Assembly: GCF_900104695.1 (NCBI RefSeq) | Contig: NZ_FNSW01000001.1 | Coordinates: 1,364,001-1,428,000, forward strand | Source: Paenibacillus sp. GP183 | Lineage (GTDB): Bacteria > Bacillota > Bacilli > Paenibacillales > NBRC-103111 | DNA: 64,000 nt | Reading direction: 5' to 3' | Shown here: piece by piece, positions 17,729-26,931 of the stretch | How the letters are laid out: every line of letters begins with the position of its first letter | Position numbering within the stretch: position 1 is the stretch's first letter | Translations under genes and position numbers: made by a program | The notes under the pieces: generated by a model | What the model saw: the letters and a program-made list of their open reading frames with translations, nothing else | Databases searched by the model: none | What the model was told of the DNA's origin: nothing

Positions 17729-18361
17729 TTATGCTTTTGTTCTTGAAAACCAGTTCATGATCAGCATTGTAGCTATTAGACCGAGAATGGAGACTACAAG
17801 CAAATAATGCGGATAGGAATGAATAGGCCCAACGTTAAAACGCAGCGGCTCCATAAAGCCCGTATTCAGGCTTGCCACAGCTGTGCCAAGAGAATGTCCA
17901 TTCAAGGATGCAGAGTTATCGCTAGGAACAAATACCTTTGGCGCTTGCAAATCATTCATGGAAGATCCTGAAGAAGCTAATGATGCTCCCGTCGACCGAT
18001 CATTTAAGATAGAGAATAGAAAACTGACTACAAACAGAGCCAGAGAAAAAGCAATAACAGTTGTTAAATTTCTGCGCAGGTTATGTGAAATAGCATACAT
18101 CCGATTCGGAACTGGGATTCTCCATGATTCGTCATGGTAGATTCTCGTCATGACCCTGTCGGAGACCGCATGTCGATAATCGGATTCCGCCTTGCTTTCA
18201 ACGGCCGAACGAATCAGAACCGTACTTTCCTCCCATATTTGGAACTCTTCTTTGCAGGAGGGGCAAGTTTTGATATGGCTGTCCACTGCTGCGCGACGCA
18301 AGTCATCATTCGGCAAATCCCAGTAATCACCAAATAATTCTTGAATGTCACTACATTTCAT
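17729..18361 (-). CDS. Membrane anti-sigma factor with zinc-finger domain
   Basis: 210 aa. The N-terminal anti-sigma (ZAS-type) domain has HIKTCPSCKEEF, an HxxxCxxC zinc motif. There are two hydrophobic segments, near residue 100 (LTTVIAFSLALFVVSFLFSIL) and at the C-terminus (YLLVVSILGLIATMLIM). Its ATG overlaps the sigma stop by four bases (ATGA), so the pair is translationally coupled. It presumably holds the ECF sigma at the membrane until a signal arrives; the signal is unknown. Confidence 0.88.
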   Translation of the reverse strand: MKCSDIQELFGDYWDLPNDDLRRAAVDSHIKTCPSCKEEFQIWEESTVLIRSAVESKAESDYRHAVSDRVMTRIYHDESWRIPVPNRMYAISHNLRRNLTTVIAFSLALFVVSFLFSILNDRSTGASLASSGSSMNDLQAPKVFVPSDNSASLNGHSLGTAVASLNTGFMEPLRFNVGPIHSYPHYLLVVSILGLIATMLIMNWFSRTKA

Positions 18362-18951
18362 CTTTGATTCATCCCTTCGTACTCTTCGAATATCGATTCC
18401 GCAAAATAAGGCTCCAGCTGAAGCTTGACACTCGCACGGGCCCTGAAGAGCAGTGACTTCACGGAACTGACAGTCTGGTCGAGAATGTTGGCAATTTCCT
18501 GATAATCCATTTGATCATACTCTCTCAGGATCAATGCGGACTTTTGCTTCTCTGGCAAACTGTTGATCGCTTCACGGACCATATAAATTTTCTCATTACG
18601 CAGCGCAGCTTGCTCCGGCATGGCCTCGAAGGATGCCTGAGGCGTATGCCCGCTTTGCTCCAGTGATACTTTGACGTTTTTATTTTTACGCAGCTCACTA
18701 AGCACCGTATTTCGGGCTATCGTGTAAAGCCATGTAGAAAAAGAAGCCTCAACTTCACGAAAGGAGTGAAGGCTGCGGTAAGCTTTATAGAAACTCTCGT
18801 TACACAGATCCTCAGCCAAGGCTTCCATCTGCGAGCTTTTAAGCATATGAAAGATAAATGCAAGAATTTTACGCTCGTAACGACGCATAAGCTCGTTGTA
18901 AACCTGAACGTTTCCATCCTTGATCTCTCTTATCAACTGGGAATCGGTCAT
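18358..18951 (-). CDS. ECF-type RNA polymerase sigma factor
   Basis: 197 aa. Region 2 spans residues about 10-90 (YNELMRRYERKILAFIFHML, AEDLCNESFYKAYRSLHSF, STWLYTIARN) and region 4 about 125-185 (INSLPEKQKSALILREYD...YQEIANILDQTVSSVKSLLFRAR). Cotranscribed with its anti-sigma factor. GAGGAG lies ten bases before ATG 18951. Another open frame with a stronger ribosome site enters its 5' end (18869-19096). Target regulon unknown. Confidence 0.92.
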   Translation of the reverse strand: MTDSQLIREIKDGNVQVYNELMRRYERKILAFIFHMLKSSQMEALAEDLCNESFYKAYRSLHSFREVEASFSTWLYTIARNTVLSELRKNKNVKVSLEQSGHTPQASFEAMPEQAALRNEKIYMVREAINSLPEKQKSALILREYDQMDYQEIANILDQTVSSVKSLLFRARASVKLQLEPYFAESIFEEYEGMNQR

Positions 18952-19096
18952 TACGGGCGACTCTCCTCGTAATTGAAAGGTAGTGCTCCCCAGCTGCTCT
19001 TATCATGTTTGACTGCACAGGGAGAAAAAAGTTGCGGAAAAAGAACACTTTGGATGAAATAAATTGAACCTTATAAGAAAGTTCTGGACAAACCAT
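18869..19096 (-). CDS. Possible upstream ORF overlapping the sigma gene
   Basis: 75 codons from ATG 19096, preceded six bases upstream by AAGGAGG, a better ribosome site than that of the sigma gene. It ends 83 bases inside the sigma gene in another frame. The predicted peptide has a Phe-rich hydrophobic stretch (VFFFRNFFLPV) and then basic residues. It may be a leader ORF modulating sigma translation rather than a functional protein. No homology is recognised, and chance cannot be excluded. Confidence 0.3.
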   Translation of the reverse strand: MVCPELSYKVQFISSKVFFFRNFFLPVQSNMIRAAGEHYLSITRRVARNDRFPVDKRDQGWKRSGLQRAYASLRA

Positions 19097-19216
19097 TAAA
19101 TTCCTCCTTACTTCGACAATCTTTTTGAAAACTGGACTGAGTTTGCTTCTCCTGCCGGACAAGAAATCACCTATTTAATTGTGTAAGAAAAAGTGCAGCA
19201 GTCCTGTATTTTGGGC

Positions 19217-19292
19217 AAAAAAAAAACTGCCTATAGAGGCAGCTGCACTTATGGTGCTAGTATCGGATAGGAGTGGAGAGAAACCATACTGT
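19217..19292 (-). ncRNA. Candidate CcpA-controlled small RNA, about 75 nt
   Basis: Transcription from the promoter at 19299-19327 should start near 19292 and end at a terminator at 19217-19244 (CUGCC/GGCAG stem, ten U). The 5' half can form a six-pair stem (19283-19288 with 19250-19255) that exposes a long C/U-rich loop with repeated CUCC-like runs at 19265-19282. Such runs can pair with Shine-Dalgarno sequences, as in FsrA- or RsaE-type RNAs. A 12-codon ORF starts at 19287 but has no ribosome site. Alternatively this is an attenuated leader for the sigma operon downstream. Confidence 0.55.
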
Positions 19293-19298
19293 ACTTTT

Positions 19299-19327
19299 AT
19301 TATATGTATACGTTTTCAAAATGTCAA
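19299..19327 (-). promoter_or_regulatory. Consensus sigma-A promoter upstream of the candidate small RNA
   Basis: Minus-strand TTGACA (19327-19322), 17-bp spacer, TATAAT (19304-19299): both hexamers perfect and spacing ideal. It lies in the intergenic region 45 bp after the tyrA stop and points the same way. Confidence 0.9.
19305..19319 (-). promoter_or_regulatory. Candidate cre site (CcpA operator) in the promoter spacer
   Basis: Minus-strand TTGAAAACGTATACA fits the relaxed cre consensus WTGNAANCGNWNNCW at every position and fills the spacer between -35 and -10, so bound CcpA would block polymerase. A second cre-like sequence at 19336-19350 (plus strand) matches all but the last position and lies just upstream of the -35. 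Confidence 0.65.
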
Positions 19328-19371
19328 CGTTTTTTTTGAAAACGTTTGCGGAGGTCATATGCAATGTATTT

Positions 19372-20460
19372 CTACACATGAACAGCATATTGCGCTTTAA
19401 GCATTTCTGCAGCGCGATCAGCATCCTCCTGATTGCGAAAGGATAGCCTTAACACTCCAGGAACGTCCTCTCTGCTCTCTACAATTTGAATATTGCTCAG
19501 ATTAATTTTTTCATTCCCAAGGGCTGTTGTTACTTGTCCGATGATTCCGGGATGATCGGGAATATCGATGTAAATGTCATATAAGGAAGTGATCATGCCT
19601 TTACGTCGTTCCGGCAGCTTGCTGCGAAAATCGCCAGCCAGTTGAAATTGCCGGGTAATGCCCTCCCCATCGGACTGCTGCAGCAAGTCTATAAAACGAG
19701 ATACCTCAAGCTTCCAATCAGTAAGCAATTTCAGCAGGATTTCACGGTTATTGATTAAAATATCCTGCCAGATCACGGGATCCGAAGAAGCAATTCGGGT
19801 AATATCGCGAAATCCGCCTGCAGCCAAATTCTGATAAAGCGGATTGGTCTCATTGTAGGCGCGAATTTGATTGACCAGGGCGACCGCAATGATATGCGGA
19901 AGATGGCTGATGGCCCCGACGATATCATCATGCTGTTTGGCATCGACCTGAATGATCTGAGCTTTGGTCAACTTCAGCAGGCCTGACAGCTTATCCACTT
20001 CCTGCCTGGGTGTATTTGCGGCAGGCGTGAGGACATAAAACGCATTCTCAAATAAATGGGAGGATGCGGCCTCTACACCTGACCGCTCAGAGCCTGCCAT
20101 CGGATGTCCGCCGATGAAATGCACGCCATTCCAGGAAAGGGCTTCAGCCGCCTCCATGACGGAAGCCTTTGTACTGCCCACATCTGAGATAAGGCACCCA
20201 GGCTTCAGCGGCAGCTTATTCAGCTCTGAGAGATAAGTTTCCAAAGAGCCGACAGGCACACATATGAAAATATAATCTGCATTCTTTACCGCCTCTGCCA
20301 TGGAGGTAGTCGCCTCGTCCACTACATTGCGCTTGAGCAGTTTTTCAACGGATTTAGGGTTGGGAGAATGTCCAGTCACCGTAAAGCCTGTTTTTCCTTT
20401 ATAGCATAAGGCTAGCGATCCGCCGATTAAGCCGACGCCAAATATCGTAATTTTTGTCAT
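19372..20460 (-). CDS. tyrA: Prephenate dehydrogenase with ACT domain
   Basis: Oxidatively decarboxylates prephenate to 4-hydroxyphenylpyruvate for tyrosine. NAD-binding GVGLIGGSLA at the N-terminus, then DVGSTKASV, the substrate motif GGHPMAGSERSGVEAA and HDDIVGAISHLPH. The last 75 residues are an ACT regulatory domain (YDIYIDIPDHPGIIGQVTTALG), expected to sense tyrosine. 362 aa. Last gene of the aromatic run; hisC and aroA, which flank it in Bacillus subtilis, are not here. Confidence 0.95.
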   Translation of the reverse strand: MTKITIFGVGLIGGSLALCYKGKTGFTVTGHSPNPKSVEKLLKRNVVDEATTSMAEAVKNADYIFICVPVGSLETYLSELNKLPLKPGCLISDVGSTKASVMEAAEALSWNGVHFIGGHPMAGSERSGVEAASSHLFENAFYVLTPAANTPRQEVDKLSGLLKLTKAQIIQVDAKQHDDIVGAISHLPHIIAVALVNQIRAYNETNPLYQNLAAGGFRDITRIASSDPVIWQDILINNREILLKLLTDWKLEVSRFIDLLQQSDGEGITRQFQLAGDFRSKLPERRKGMITSLYDIYIDIPDHPGIIGQVTTALGNEKINLSNIQIVESREDVPGVLRLSFRNQEDADRAAEMLKAQYAVHV

Positions 20461-20525
20461 GTGATCAACCTTTTTTGCTTTTTATTCTACCTTATCTCTT
20501 TAGCACTTTCCAGCGCAAAATAGGT

Positions 20526-21341
20526 TTACAGACTTTTCCCTTTAAGCCCACCCACAAATTGACTGATTCGCGAAAGTCCTTGCGGACTTGCGGGATCAGC
20601 TTCCAAATGAGAGAGCACCTCTTCTATCGAGCGAACAATCGCGCTGCCGACAACAACGCCATCGCAGGCTCCTGCGAATTTGGCAACCTGATCTCGAGTT
20701 GAAATACCGAACCCTACAACAACCGGCAATGAAGTTGCCGCTTTAACCGTAGCGATGAAATCATCAATTCCACCGAAAAACTCGGACCTTACGCCTGTGA
20801 CGCCCAGCGAAGATACACAATAAACAAATCCGCTGGCGTTAGCCGCGATTCTCTTGATTCTATCATTGGAAGTTGGAGCAACTAGCGGTATCAAATGAAT
20901 GCCATATTGCATAGCGATAGCACGGGCTTCCTGGTCCTCTTCCAGAGGAAGGTCAGGAATGATGATGCCGCTGATCTCATTTTCTTTCATTTGCTTGAAA
21001 ATGCGATCCAAACCGATTTGCAGCACAGGGTTATAGTAAGTAAATAGAATGAATGGCAGCTTTGAACCTCGGCTTCTGGCCTGTCTGGCAGTCTCGATGA
21101 CATCAAAGATCGAAACACGATTCTTTAAAGCTCTTTCCGAGGAGCGCTGTATGACAGGACCGTCGGCTAGCGGGTCTGAGTAAGGAACTCCGAGCTCCAA
21201 TAAATCGGCCCCTGCTCGTTCCATCTCAAGAATGATTTCCAGAGAAGCTTGCGGCGAAGGATCTCCAACCGTCAGAAAAGGGATTAATGCGGTTTCTCCG
21301 CGGCTTTTTAGTTCGGCAAATCGTTGATCGATCAAATTCAT
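20526..21341 (-). CDS. trpA: Tryptophan synthase alpha subunit
   Basis: Cleaves indole-3-glycerol phosphate to indole inside the TrpA2-TrpB2 complex. 271-aa TIM barrel with [18 protein letters not shown] (catalytic Glu and Asp region) and the phosphate loop VGFGIST near residue 210. Its ATG overlaps the trpB stop by four bases. The C-terminal end lies 65 bp before tyrA. Confidence 0.96.
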   Translation of the reverse strand: MNLIDQRFAELKSRGETALIPFLTVGDPSPQASLEIILEMERAGADLLELGVPYSDPLADGPVIQRSSERALKNRVSIFDVIETARQARSRGSKLPFILFTYYNPVLQIGLDRIFKQMKENEISGIIIPDLPLEEDQEARAIAMQYGIHLIPLVAPTSNDRIKRIAANASGFVYCVSSLGVTGVRSEFFGGIDDFIATVKAATSLPVVVGFGISTRDQVAKFAGACDGVVVGSAIVRSIEEVLSHLEADPASPQGLSRISQFVGGLKGKSL

Positions 21342-22540
21342 ACTCGCCCCTCTTCTCTATCCAGATAGCTCATAATGGATTCAACGTCTTTATCCCCGCG
21401 TCCCGACAAGTTGATGATCATTATCTGATCCTTGGACATGGTCGGGGCAAGCTTGACGGCTTGAGCGATGGCATGCGCGCTTTCAAGCGCAGGAATAATT
21501 CCTTCGGTGCGGCTTAACAGCTGCAGGGAGTCAAGCGCTTCCTGATCAGTGATCGGATAGTAAGTGGCGCGCTCCGAATCCTTCAGATAAGCATGCTCAG
21601 GACCGATACCCGGATAATCAAGTCCAGCGGAAATCGAATGCGCCGGCTGCACTTGTCCGAATTCATCTTGCAGCAGGTAGCTTAGTGAGCCTTGGAACAC
21701 TCCCGGAGAACCTTTGGTCATCGTAGCGGCATGTTCTTCCGTATCTATGCCGCGGCCAGCAGCTTCTACGCCAATCAGCTTGACATCCGTATCCTGCACA
21801 AATGGATAGAATATCCCCATCGCATTGCTTCCGCCTCCAACACAGGCTACTACAGCATCTGGCAGACGACCTACCAATTGCAAAATTTGTGCGCGCGACT
21901 CATCGCCGATCACACGCTGAAAATCGCGCACCATCATTGGATAAGGATGAGGTCCGGTGACTGAACCGAGTATGTAGTAGGTATCCTCTACATGGCTGAC
22001 CCAATAGCGCAGCGTTTCGTTGCAGGCATCCTTTAAGGTGCGTGTTCCCGACATAACCGGGATCACCTCTGAGCCAAGCAGCTTCATGCGAAACACATTG
22101 AGCTGCTGACGTTTGGTGTCCTCTTCTCCCATGAACACCTTGCATTCCATGCCCATCAAAGCCGCAACCGTTGCGGAAGCAACCCCATGCTGGCCTGCGC
22201 CGGTCTCGGCAATGATTTTGTTCTTGCCCATACGTTTGGCAAGCACCGCCTGGCCGATCGTGTTATTGATTTTGTGCGCGCCTGTGTGGTTCAAGTCTTC
22301 ACGTTTTAAATAAATCTTCGCTCCGCCGAGCAATTGGGTTAACCGTTCCGCATAATACAGCGGTGTGGGTCTTCCGGAATACTGCTGCTGTAAATAACGG
22401 ATTTCCTCGATGAAATCCGGATCGTCCTTGTAGCGTTTATAGGCCTCTTCAAGTTCAGCCAGCGCATTCATTAAGGTCTCTGGTACGTAACGGCCGCCGA
22501 ACTTTCCAAATCTTCCAAACTCATCAGGTACTTGAGCCAT
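21338..22540 (-). CDS. trpB: Tryptophan synthase beta subunit
   Basis: PLP enzyme joining indole and serine. 400 aa with the PLP lysine in [25 protein letters not shown], and the phosphate-binding [10 protein letters not shown]. The 5' end overlaps trpF by 17 bases. The full set of TrpB1-type motifs is present. Confidence 0.97.
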   Translation of the reverse strand: MAQVPDEFGRFGKFGGRYVPETLMNALAELEEAYKRYKDDPDFIEEIRYLQQQYSGRPTPLYYAERLTQLLGGAKIYLKREDLNHTGAHKINNTIGQAVLAKRMGKNKIIAETGAGQHGVASATVAALMGMECKVFMGEEDTKRQQLNVFRMKLLGSEVIPVMSGTRTLKDACNETLRYWVSHVEDTYYILGSVTGPHPYPMMVRDFQRVIGDESRAQILQLVGRLPDAVVACVGGGSNAMGIFYPFVQDTDVKLIGVEAAGRGIDTEEHAATMTKGSPGVFQGSLSYLLQDEFGQVQPAHSISAGLDYPGIGPEHAYLKDSERATYYPITDQEALDSLQLLSRTEGIIPALESAHAIAQAVKLAPTMSKDQIMIINLSGRGDKDVESIMSYLDREEGRV

Positions 22541-23234
22541 GATGGATCACCCTTTCCACAAATGCTGTAATTTTGGATACGTCTTTGACTCCATCCGTTT
22601 CTACGCCGCTCGACACATCGACTCCGTCCGGTTGATAGTCTTCCAGAAGCTGAGTCACATTATCCGGCTGCAAACCTCCGGCAACGAGCAGCTTGACTCC
22701 TACCTCGCGAGCCCATTCCTGGTAGGGCGGGATGCAATTCCAGGCAAAAGCATTCCCGGACCCGCCTCCATAGACGGGATCAAACGTATCTAGGAGTACA
22801 GCGTCGATGCTTCCTCTATAATCATCCAATTGCTCCGCTACCGCTGCAAGGGTAGGAACGCGATCCCCCGATTTTTGTAAAAGCACCGCTTTAATTACGA
22901 GAACGCCAAATTGCTCTTTTACCCGTTTGCAAAACTCGGGGGATTCTTGTCCATGCAATTGAACCACATCCAGTGGAGCTGTTTGCAGTGTTTGGAGCAG
23001 CTCGTCCTCGCTTGGATTCACAAAAACGCCAACGGTCAAGGGAATATCGTCACCCGTTAAAGCTTTCTTTTGCAAAAAACGGATCATCTCTCCTGCTTGC
23101 TCGGGAGTAACCTGACGCTTGCTCCTCGCAAAAACAAAGCCGATGTGGGCAACCGGTAAATGGGCAATTGCTTGCAGCACTTCGATGCTCCGGATGCCGC
23201 AGATTTTCACGGTTGGAGCCGCAGATGAAGCCAT
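22524..23234 (-). CDS. trpF: Phosphoribosylanthranilate isomerase
   Basis: Amadori isomerase of tryptophan synthesis. 236-aa TIM barrel with VKICGIRS (catalytic Cys), [22 protein letters not shown] (catalytic Asp) and the phosphate loop [10 protein letters not shown]. Lies 17 bp after trpC and overlaps trpB. Confidence 0.96.
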   Translation of the reverse strand: MASSAAPTVKICGIRSIEVLQAIAHLPVAHIGFVFARSKRQVTPEQAGEMIRFLQKKALTGDDIPLTVGVFVNPSEDELLQTLQTAPLDVVQLHGQESPEFCKRVKEQFGVLVIKAVLLQKSGDRVPTLAAVAEQLDDYRGSIDAVLLDTFDPVYGGGSGNAFAWNCIPPYQEWAREVGVKLLVAGGLQPDNVTQLLEDYQPDGVDVSSGVETDGVKDVSKITAFVERVIHHGSST

Positions 23235-23251
23235 ACAGATCTTCCTTTCGA

Positions 23252-24061
23252 CTAAAGCTTGGCCTCCGATGGGCTCATCGGTCCCATCAAATCATGGACG
23301 GCTTGCTCCACAATGGATTGTCTCATAAAATACTCACCGATAAGTACGGCATGAGCGCCGACTGATTCCAGATAAGCCATATCTGACTGCGAAGAAATGC
23401 CGCTTTCGCTTACAATTGTAATGCCCTTGGGGATATGGAGGATCAATTGTTCCGTTGTTTTGAGGTCCGTTGCAAACGAGTGCAGGTTGCGGTTATTGAT
23501 GCCGATCAGCTTGGTATCCAGCTCCAAAGCACGATCCAGCTCAGCTTGATCATGAACCTCCACTAAGGCATCAAGTCCCAGCTCCCTCGATAAAGCGAGG
23601 AATCGCTTCATCTGTTCAGTGGTGAGAATAGCTGCAATCAGCAAAATGGCATCCGCGCCAATAAGCCGCGCCTCATAAATCTGCAGCTCATCAATCGTGA
23701 AATCCTTGCGCAGCAGAGGAACTTGTACAGCCTGGCGCACTGCCTTCAAATAATCGTTGCTGCCTTGAAAAAAATCCACATCCGTCAGCACCGAAATGCA
23801 GTCCGCGCCTGCCCGAACATAAGACTCAGCAAGGCTCACCGGGTGAAAATCCGGGCGGATTAAGCCTTTGGAAGGCGATGCCTTCTTCACCTCGGCGATT
23901 AATCCCATATGCCGCCGGCGGGAGCCTTCGGCCAAAGCTCTTTCGAACCCGAGGCAGGCCGCAAGCTGGCTGATTTGCTGTTCCGCATCCCGAAGCGACA
24001 AGCTTGTCTTCAGAGCGGCTACCTCTTGCCGTTTGCAAGCTACGATTTTATCAAGAAACAT
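23252..24061 (-). CDS. trpC: Indole-3-glycerol phosphate synthase
   Basis: Closes the indole ring by decarboxylative cyclisation. 269 aa with LIAEVKKASPSKGLI (catalytic Lys), SVLTDVDFFQGS, LLRKDF (catalytic Lys), IGINNRNL and SESGI. It overlaps trpD by 11 bases. A separate trpC and trpF, not fused, is the Bacillus arrangement. Confidence 0.96.
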   Translation of the reverse strand: MFLDKIVACKRQEVAALKTSLSLRDAEQQISQLAACLGFERALAEGSRRRHMGLIAEVKKASPSKGLIRPDFHPVSLAESYVRAGADCISVLTDVDFFQGSNDYLKAVRQAVQVPLLRKDFTIDELQIYEARLIGADAILLIAAILTTEQMKRFLALSRELGLDALVEVHDQAELDRALELDTKLIGINNRNLHSFATDLKTTEQLILHIPKGITIVSESGISSQSDMAYLESVGAHAVLIGEYFMRQSIVEQAVHDLMGPMSPSEAKL

Positions 24062-25091
24062 GGCTGAGATCTCCTGTGAATTGGACTAATTCTTTCAATT
24101 TGTCAGCCGCTTTGCCGCTGTCAATCACGCTACCGGCAAATTTGACGGCCTCTTGCAGAGTAGCGCATCGTCCCGTTACATAGAAGCATGCTCCGGCATT
24201 GGCGAGCACAATATCGCGGTGAGCTCCCTTTTCTCCAGCCAGGATACGATGAATAATAGCTGCATTCTCCTCTGCATTTCCGCCGATTACTTCTTTCAGC
24301 GGATAGGTGCGAAGCCCCAGATCATCCGGAGTAAGCTCATACGTATGGATCTCGTTATCTTTGAGCTCTGTCACCTTCGTTGGCGCCGAGACGCTGATCT
24401 CATCCAAGCCGTCCAGACTGGCGACAACAAGAGCCCGTTTGAGTCCCAGCGCCCGAAGCACCTCGGCTATAAGCTCCGTCCGGGTGCGATCAAAGATACC
24501 CAGCACCTGCCGGTCGGCTCCGGCTGGATTCGTCAACGGTCCCAGCAGATTGAATACCGTACGGAATCCCAATTCTTTGCGGGGTCCGGCGGCATGCTTC
24601 ATGGATTGATGATAGGCCTGAGCAAACATAAATCCAATACCGACCTGATTGATGCATGCAGCCGCCTGCGCACCACTCAGCTGGATATTGACGCCCAGCG
24701 CTTCCAATACATCCGCGCTGCCGCTTTTGCTCGACATGGCGCGATTGCCATGCTTCGCTACACGAATCCCGCCGGCAGCGGCAACCAGCGCTGAAGCCGT
24801 AGAAATATTAAACGTATCCGATCCGTCTCCCCCAGTGCCGCAGGTATCCAGCAGGTTCGTCTGCGATACATTAACCTTCATGGCTTTGCTGCGCATGGTC
24901 TCGGCAAACCCGGTGATTTCATCCAGGGTTTCTCCCTTCATCCGCAGCGCCGTCAACAAGCTGCCGATTTGGGCTGAGGTTGCCGCCCCTTCCATGATCT
25001 CCGCCATCACGCCGCGCGCTTCATCCCTTTCCAGGTTCGAGCCGCTCACTACCTTGGAAATGGCTTGCTGAATGATCAAAAGTGCACTCAT
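24051..25091 (-). CDS. trpD: Anthranilate phosphoribosyltransferase
   Basis: Transfers phosphoribose from PRPP to anthranilate. 346 aa with the family loop DTCGTGGDGSDTFNIST, KHGNRAMSSKSGSADVLEALG and the GPLTNPA segment. Its ribosome site AGGAGG directly abuts a 43-bp hairpin repeat (25105-25147) in the 106-bp gap after trpE. No trpG lies between; the amidotransferase is probably the shared PabA encoded elsewhere. Confidence 0.96.
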   Translation of the reverse strand: MSALLIIQQAISKVVSGSNLERDEARGVMAEIMEGAATSAQIGSLLTALRMKGETLDEITGFAETMRSKAMKVNVSQTNLLDTCGTGGDGSDTFNISTASALVAAAGGIRVAKHGNRAMSSKSGSADVLEALGVNIQLSGAQAAACINQVGIGFMFAQAYHQSMKHAAGPRKELGFRTVFNLLGPLTNPAGADRQVLGIFDRTRTELIAEVLRALGLKRALVVASLDGLDEISVSAPTKVTELKDNEIHTYELTPDDLGLRTYPLKEVIGGNAEENAAIIHRILAGEKGAHRDIVLANAGACFYVTGRCATLQEAVKFAGSVIDSGKAADKLKELVQFTGDLSHVS

Positions 25092-25104
25092 TGCTGTTCC
25101 CTCC

Positions 25105-25147
25105 TAAGAGTTTTGCTTTAGCAAAACTGGCATCGTAAGCATAATCT
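25105..25147 (-). repeat. 43-bp hairpin repeat, copy 1 (trpE-trpD gap)
   Basis: Holds a perfect 8-bp inverted repeat with a 4-base loop (25109-25128) and the tail cgtaagcataatct. It matches 40 of 43 bases of the copy at 48268-48310. The element touches the trpD ribosome site. A second small hairpin (GTTTTC-GTTA-GAAAAC) lies just beyond at about 25152-25167. Confidence 0.85.
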
Positions 25148-25197
25148 CAGTGTTTTCGTTAGAAAACCGGTTCATAAATTTCATCTTTTTGGCTTAT

Positions 25198-26745
25198 TTA
25201 CATGTTGATGAAATAGTCTTTATTGATATCGCTGACCGGCTTCTCCGCTGGAGCGAACATCACTTCGGCCATCCGTATGGATTTCAGCATGCCCTTTGCC
25301 TTGTTGACCGTTTCTTCGTATTCCTTTTCCGGAACAGAATCCCAAACAATCCCCGCTCCTGCCTGCACATAGGCTTTGCCATTTTTAAAGATGATCGTGC
25401 GAATCGTAATGCAAGTGTCCAAATTCCCGGAGAAACCCAGATAGCCAATGGCCCCTGCATAAGCTCCTCGCGATTCCTGCTCCAGCTCGGCGATGATGCT
25501 CATCGCTCTCAGTTTGGGCGCACCGGATACTGTTCCGGCAGGCATAACGGAAAGCAAGGCATCGAAGAAATCTTTGTCCTTGGCGATTGTGCCCGTCACA
25601 TTGGAGACAATGTGCATCACGTGGGAATAGCGTTCGATTTCCATGAAGGTGTCGCACTTTACTGTACCGAACTCTGCTACCCGACCGATATCATTGCGCC
25701 CCAGATCGACGAGCATCAAGTGCTCGGCTCGTTCCTTCTCATCGGCCAGAAGCTCCTGCTCCAGCCGCATATCCTCCTCCGGTGTCGCGCCTCTCGGCCT
25801 TGTTCCGGCAATCGGTCGGGTTTCCACCTTTTCCTCCTCCACCCGGACAAGCAGCTCGGGGGATGTGCCCACGATCACCTCATCATCCATTTTGAGCACA
25901 TACATGTAAGGAGAAGGATTTAAGGTTCTCAGCACTCGATAGACCTGCAAAGGGGATACTTCCGTTTCAATTTCGAAACGCTGGGAAAGCACAACCTGAA
26001 AAATGTCGCCGGCACGGATATAGGCTTTGGCTTTTTCCACATTGCCGATAAAAGCATCTTTTGTAATATTGGAATTTACCTGGCCAAGCTCCAGCTCGGA
26101 AGCTATCGGATTATGCGTCATGGTGTCCATGCTGAGCGGACGTTTGATTTTCTCAATCGTGGCGTCGATTTTGGCACAGGTTTCGTAATAGGCCTTCACG
26201 ATGTCTTCATCTGTAGCAAACGGCGCGACATGCACATTCGCAATCACTTTGATCTGTTGTTTAAAATGATCGAAAGCAATCACTTGATCGCAGAACATGA
26301 ACTGCATGTCATTCATCTGCAAATCGTCCACCCGATGGGCTGGCAGCTTCTCGTAGTATTGCAGTAAATCATATCCGAAGAAGCCGACAGCGCCTCCGGT
26401 AAAACGGGGTAAATCCTCCAGCTGAGGACTGGTATACGATCGAAGATATGCTTTTAAAATATCAATGGGCTTCTCTGCCGTTGTTGTGGTCTCCGATTTA
26501 GTTTGCACCTCGGTCAAGCCGTTCTTGGCACGGATCATTAAAAATGGATCGGAGCCAATAAAAGAATATCTCGCCCATTTTACGCCGCCCTCCACACTTT
26601 CCAGCAAAAATGCACGAGGCTCTTGATACAAATGATGAAACACGCGAATCGGTGTTTCCGTGTCTGCCAATAAATGGCGCACGACTGGAATTAGGTTGTA
26701 GGTGCGGGCAAGCTGAATGACTTCCTGGATTTCCGGTGTATACAT
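25198..26745 (-). CDS. trpE: Anthranilate synthase component I
   Basis: Makes anthranilate from chorismate with ammonia delivered by a glutaminase partner. 515 aa. The N-terminal feedback site includes LLESVEGG, typical of tryptophan-sensitive TrpE. The C-terminal catalytic core has VGTSPELLVRVE, TRPIAGTRPRG, DLGRNDIGRV and GTVSGAPK. GGGGGAT precedes the ATG. It is controlled by the TRAP-dependent attenuator directly upstream. Confidence 0.96.
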   Translation of the reverse strand: MYTPEIQEVIQLARTYNLIPVVRHLLADTETPIRVFHHLYQEPRAFLLESVEGGVKWARYSFIGSDPFLMIRAKNGLTEVQTKSETTTTAEKPIDILKAYLRSYTSPQLEDLPRFTGGAVGFFGYDLLQYYEKLPAHRVDDLQMNDMQFMFCDQVIAFDHFKQQIKVIANVHVAPFATDEDIVKAYYETCAKIDATIEKIKRPLSMDTMTHNPIASELELGQVNSNITKDAFIGNVEKAKAYIRAGDIFQVVLSQRFEIETEVSPLQVYRVLRTLNPSPYMYVLKMDDEVIVGTSPELLVRVEEEKVETRPIAGTRPRGATPEEDMRLEQELLADEKERAEHLMLVDLGRNDIGRVAEFGTVKCDTFMEIERYSHVMHIVSNVTGTIAKDKDFFDALLSVMPAGTVSGAPKLRAMSIIAELEQESRGAYAGAIGYLGFSGNLDTCITIRTIIFKNGKAYVQAGAGIVWDSVPEKEYEETVNKAKGMLKSIRMAEVMFAPAEKPVSDINKDYFINM

Positions 26746-26772
26746 GGTTTACATCCCCCTCTCAGCAGGCCG

Positions 26773-26798
26773 CAAAAAAACCTCTACCGAAGTAGAGG
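26773..26798 (-). terminator. trp attenuator (intrinsic terminator in the trpE leader)
   Basis: Seven-bp perfect stem (26781-26787 with 26792-26798), UUCG-type tetraloop on the minus strand and seven U. Its CUCUAC arm can pair with GUAGAG in the TRAP site (26910-26915 or 26889-26894), which would form the antiterminator when TRAP is not bound. Confidence 0.93.
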
Positions 26799-26858
26799 CG
26801 TCTGTTCATCAAGTAAGAAAAAGATGATTCCATAGAAAACAACAAAATAGGCACATCA

Positions 26859-26912
26859 CTCACCTATTCTCTGCTCTGCTCATCTAAACTCTACTCAACT
26901 CTGGCTCTGCTC
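26859..26912 (-). promoter_or_regulatory. TRAP-binding site, 11 (G/U)AG triplets
   Basis: On the minus strand GAG or UAG occurs with first bases at 26912, 26907, 26901, 26896, 26891, 26886, 26881, 26876, 26871, 26866 and 26861. That is 11 triplets separated by two bases, once by three. TRAP is an 11-subunit ring binding one triplet per subunit, and its gene mtrB is at 36453. Further triplets at 26940-26919 lie upstream, some probably before the transcript start. Tryptophan-loaded TRAP would mask the antiterminator and end transcription. Confidence 0.95.
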
Positions 26913-26931
26913 TACTTACTCATCTATACTC

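Noticed and set aside
19249-19287. Twelve-codon ORF inside the small RNA candidate
   Set aside because: No Shine-Dalgarno sequence before the AUG and no amino-acid bias that would suggest a leader peptide; kept only as a remark on the RNA.
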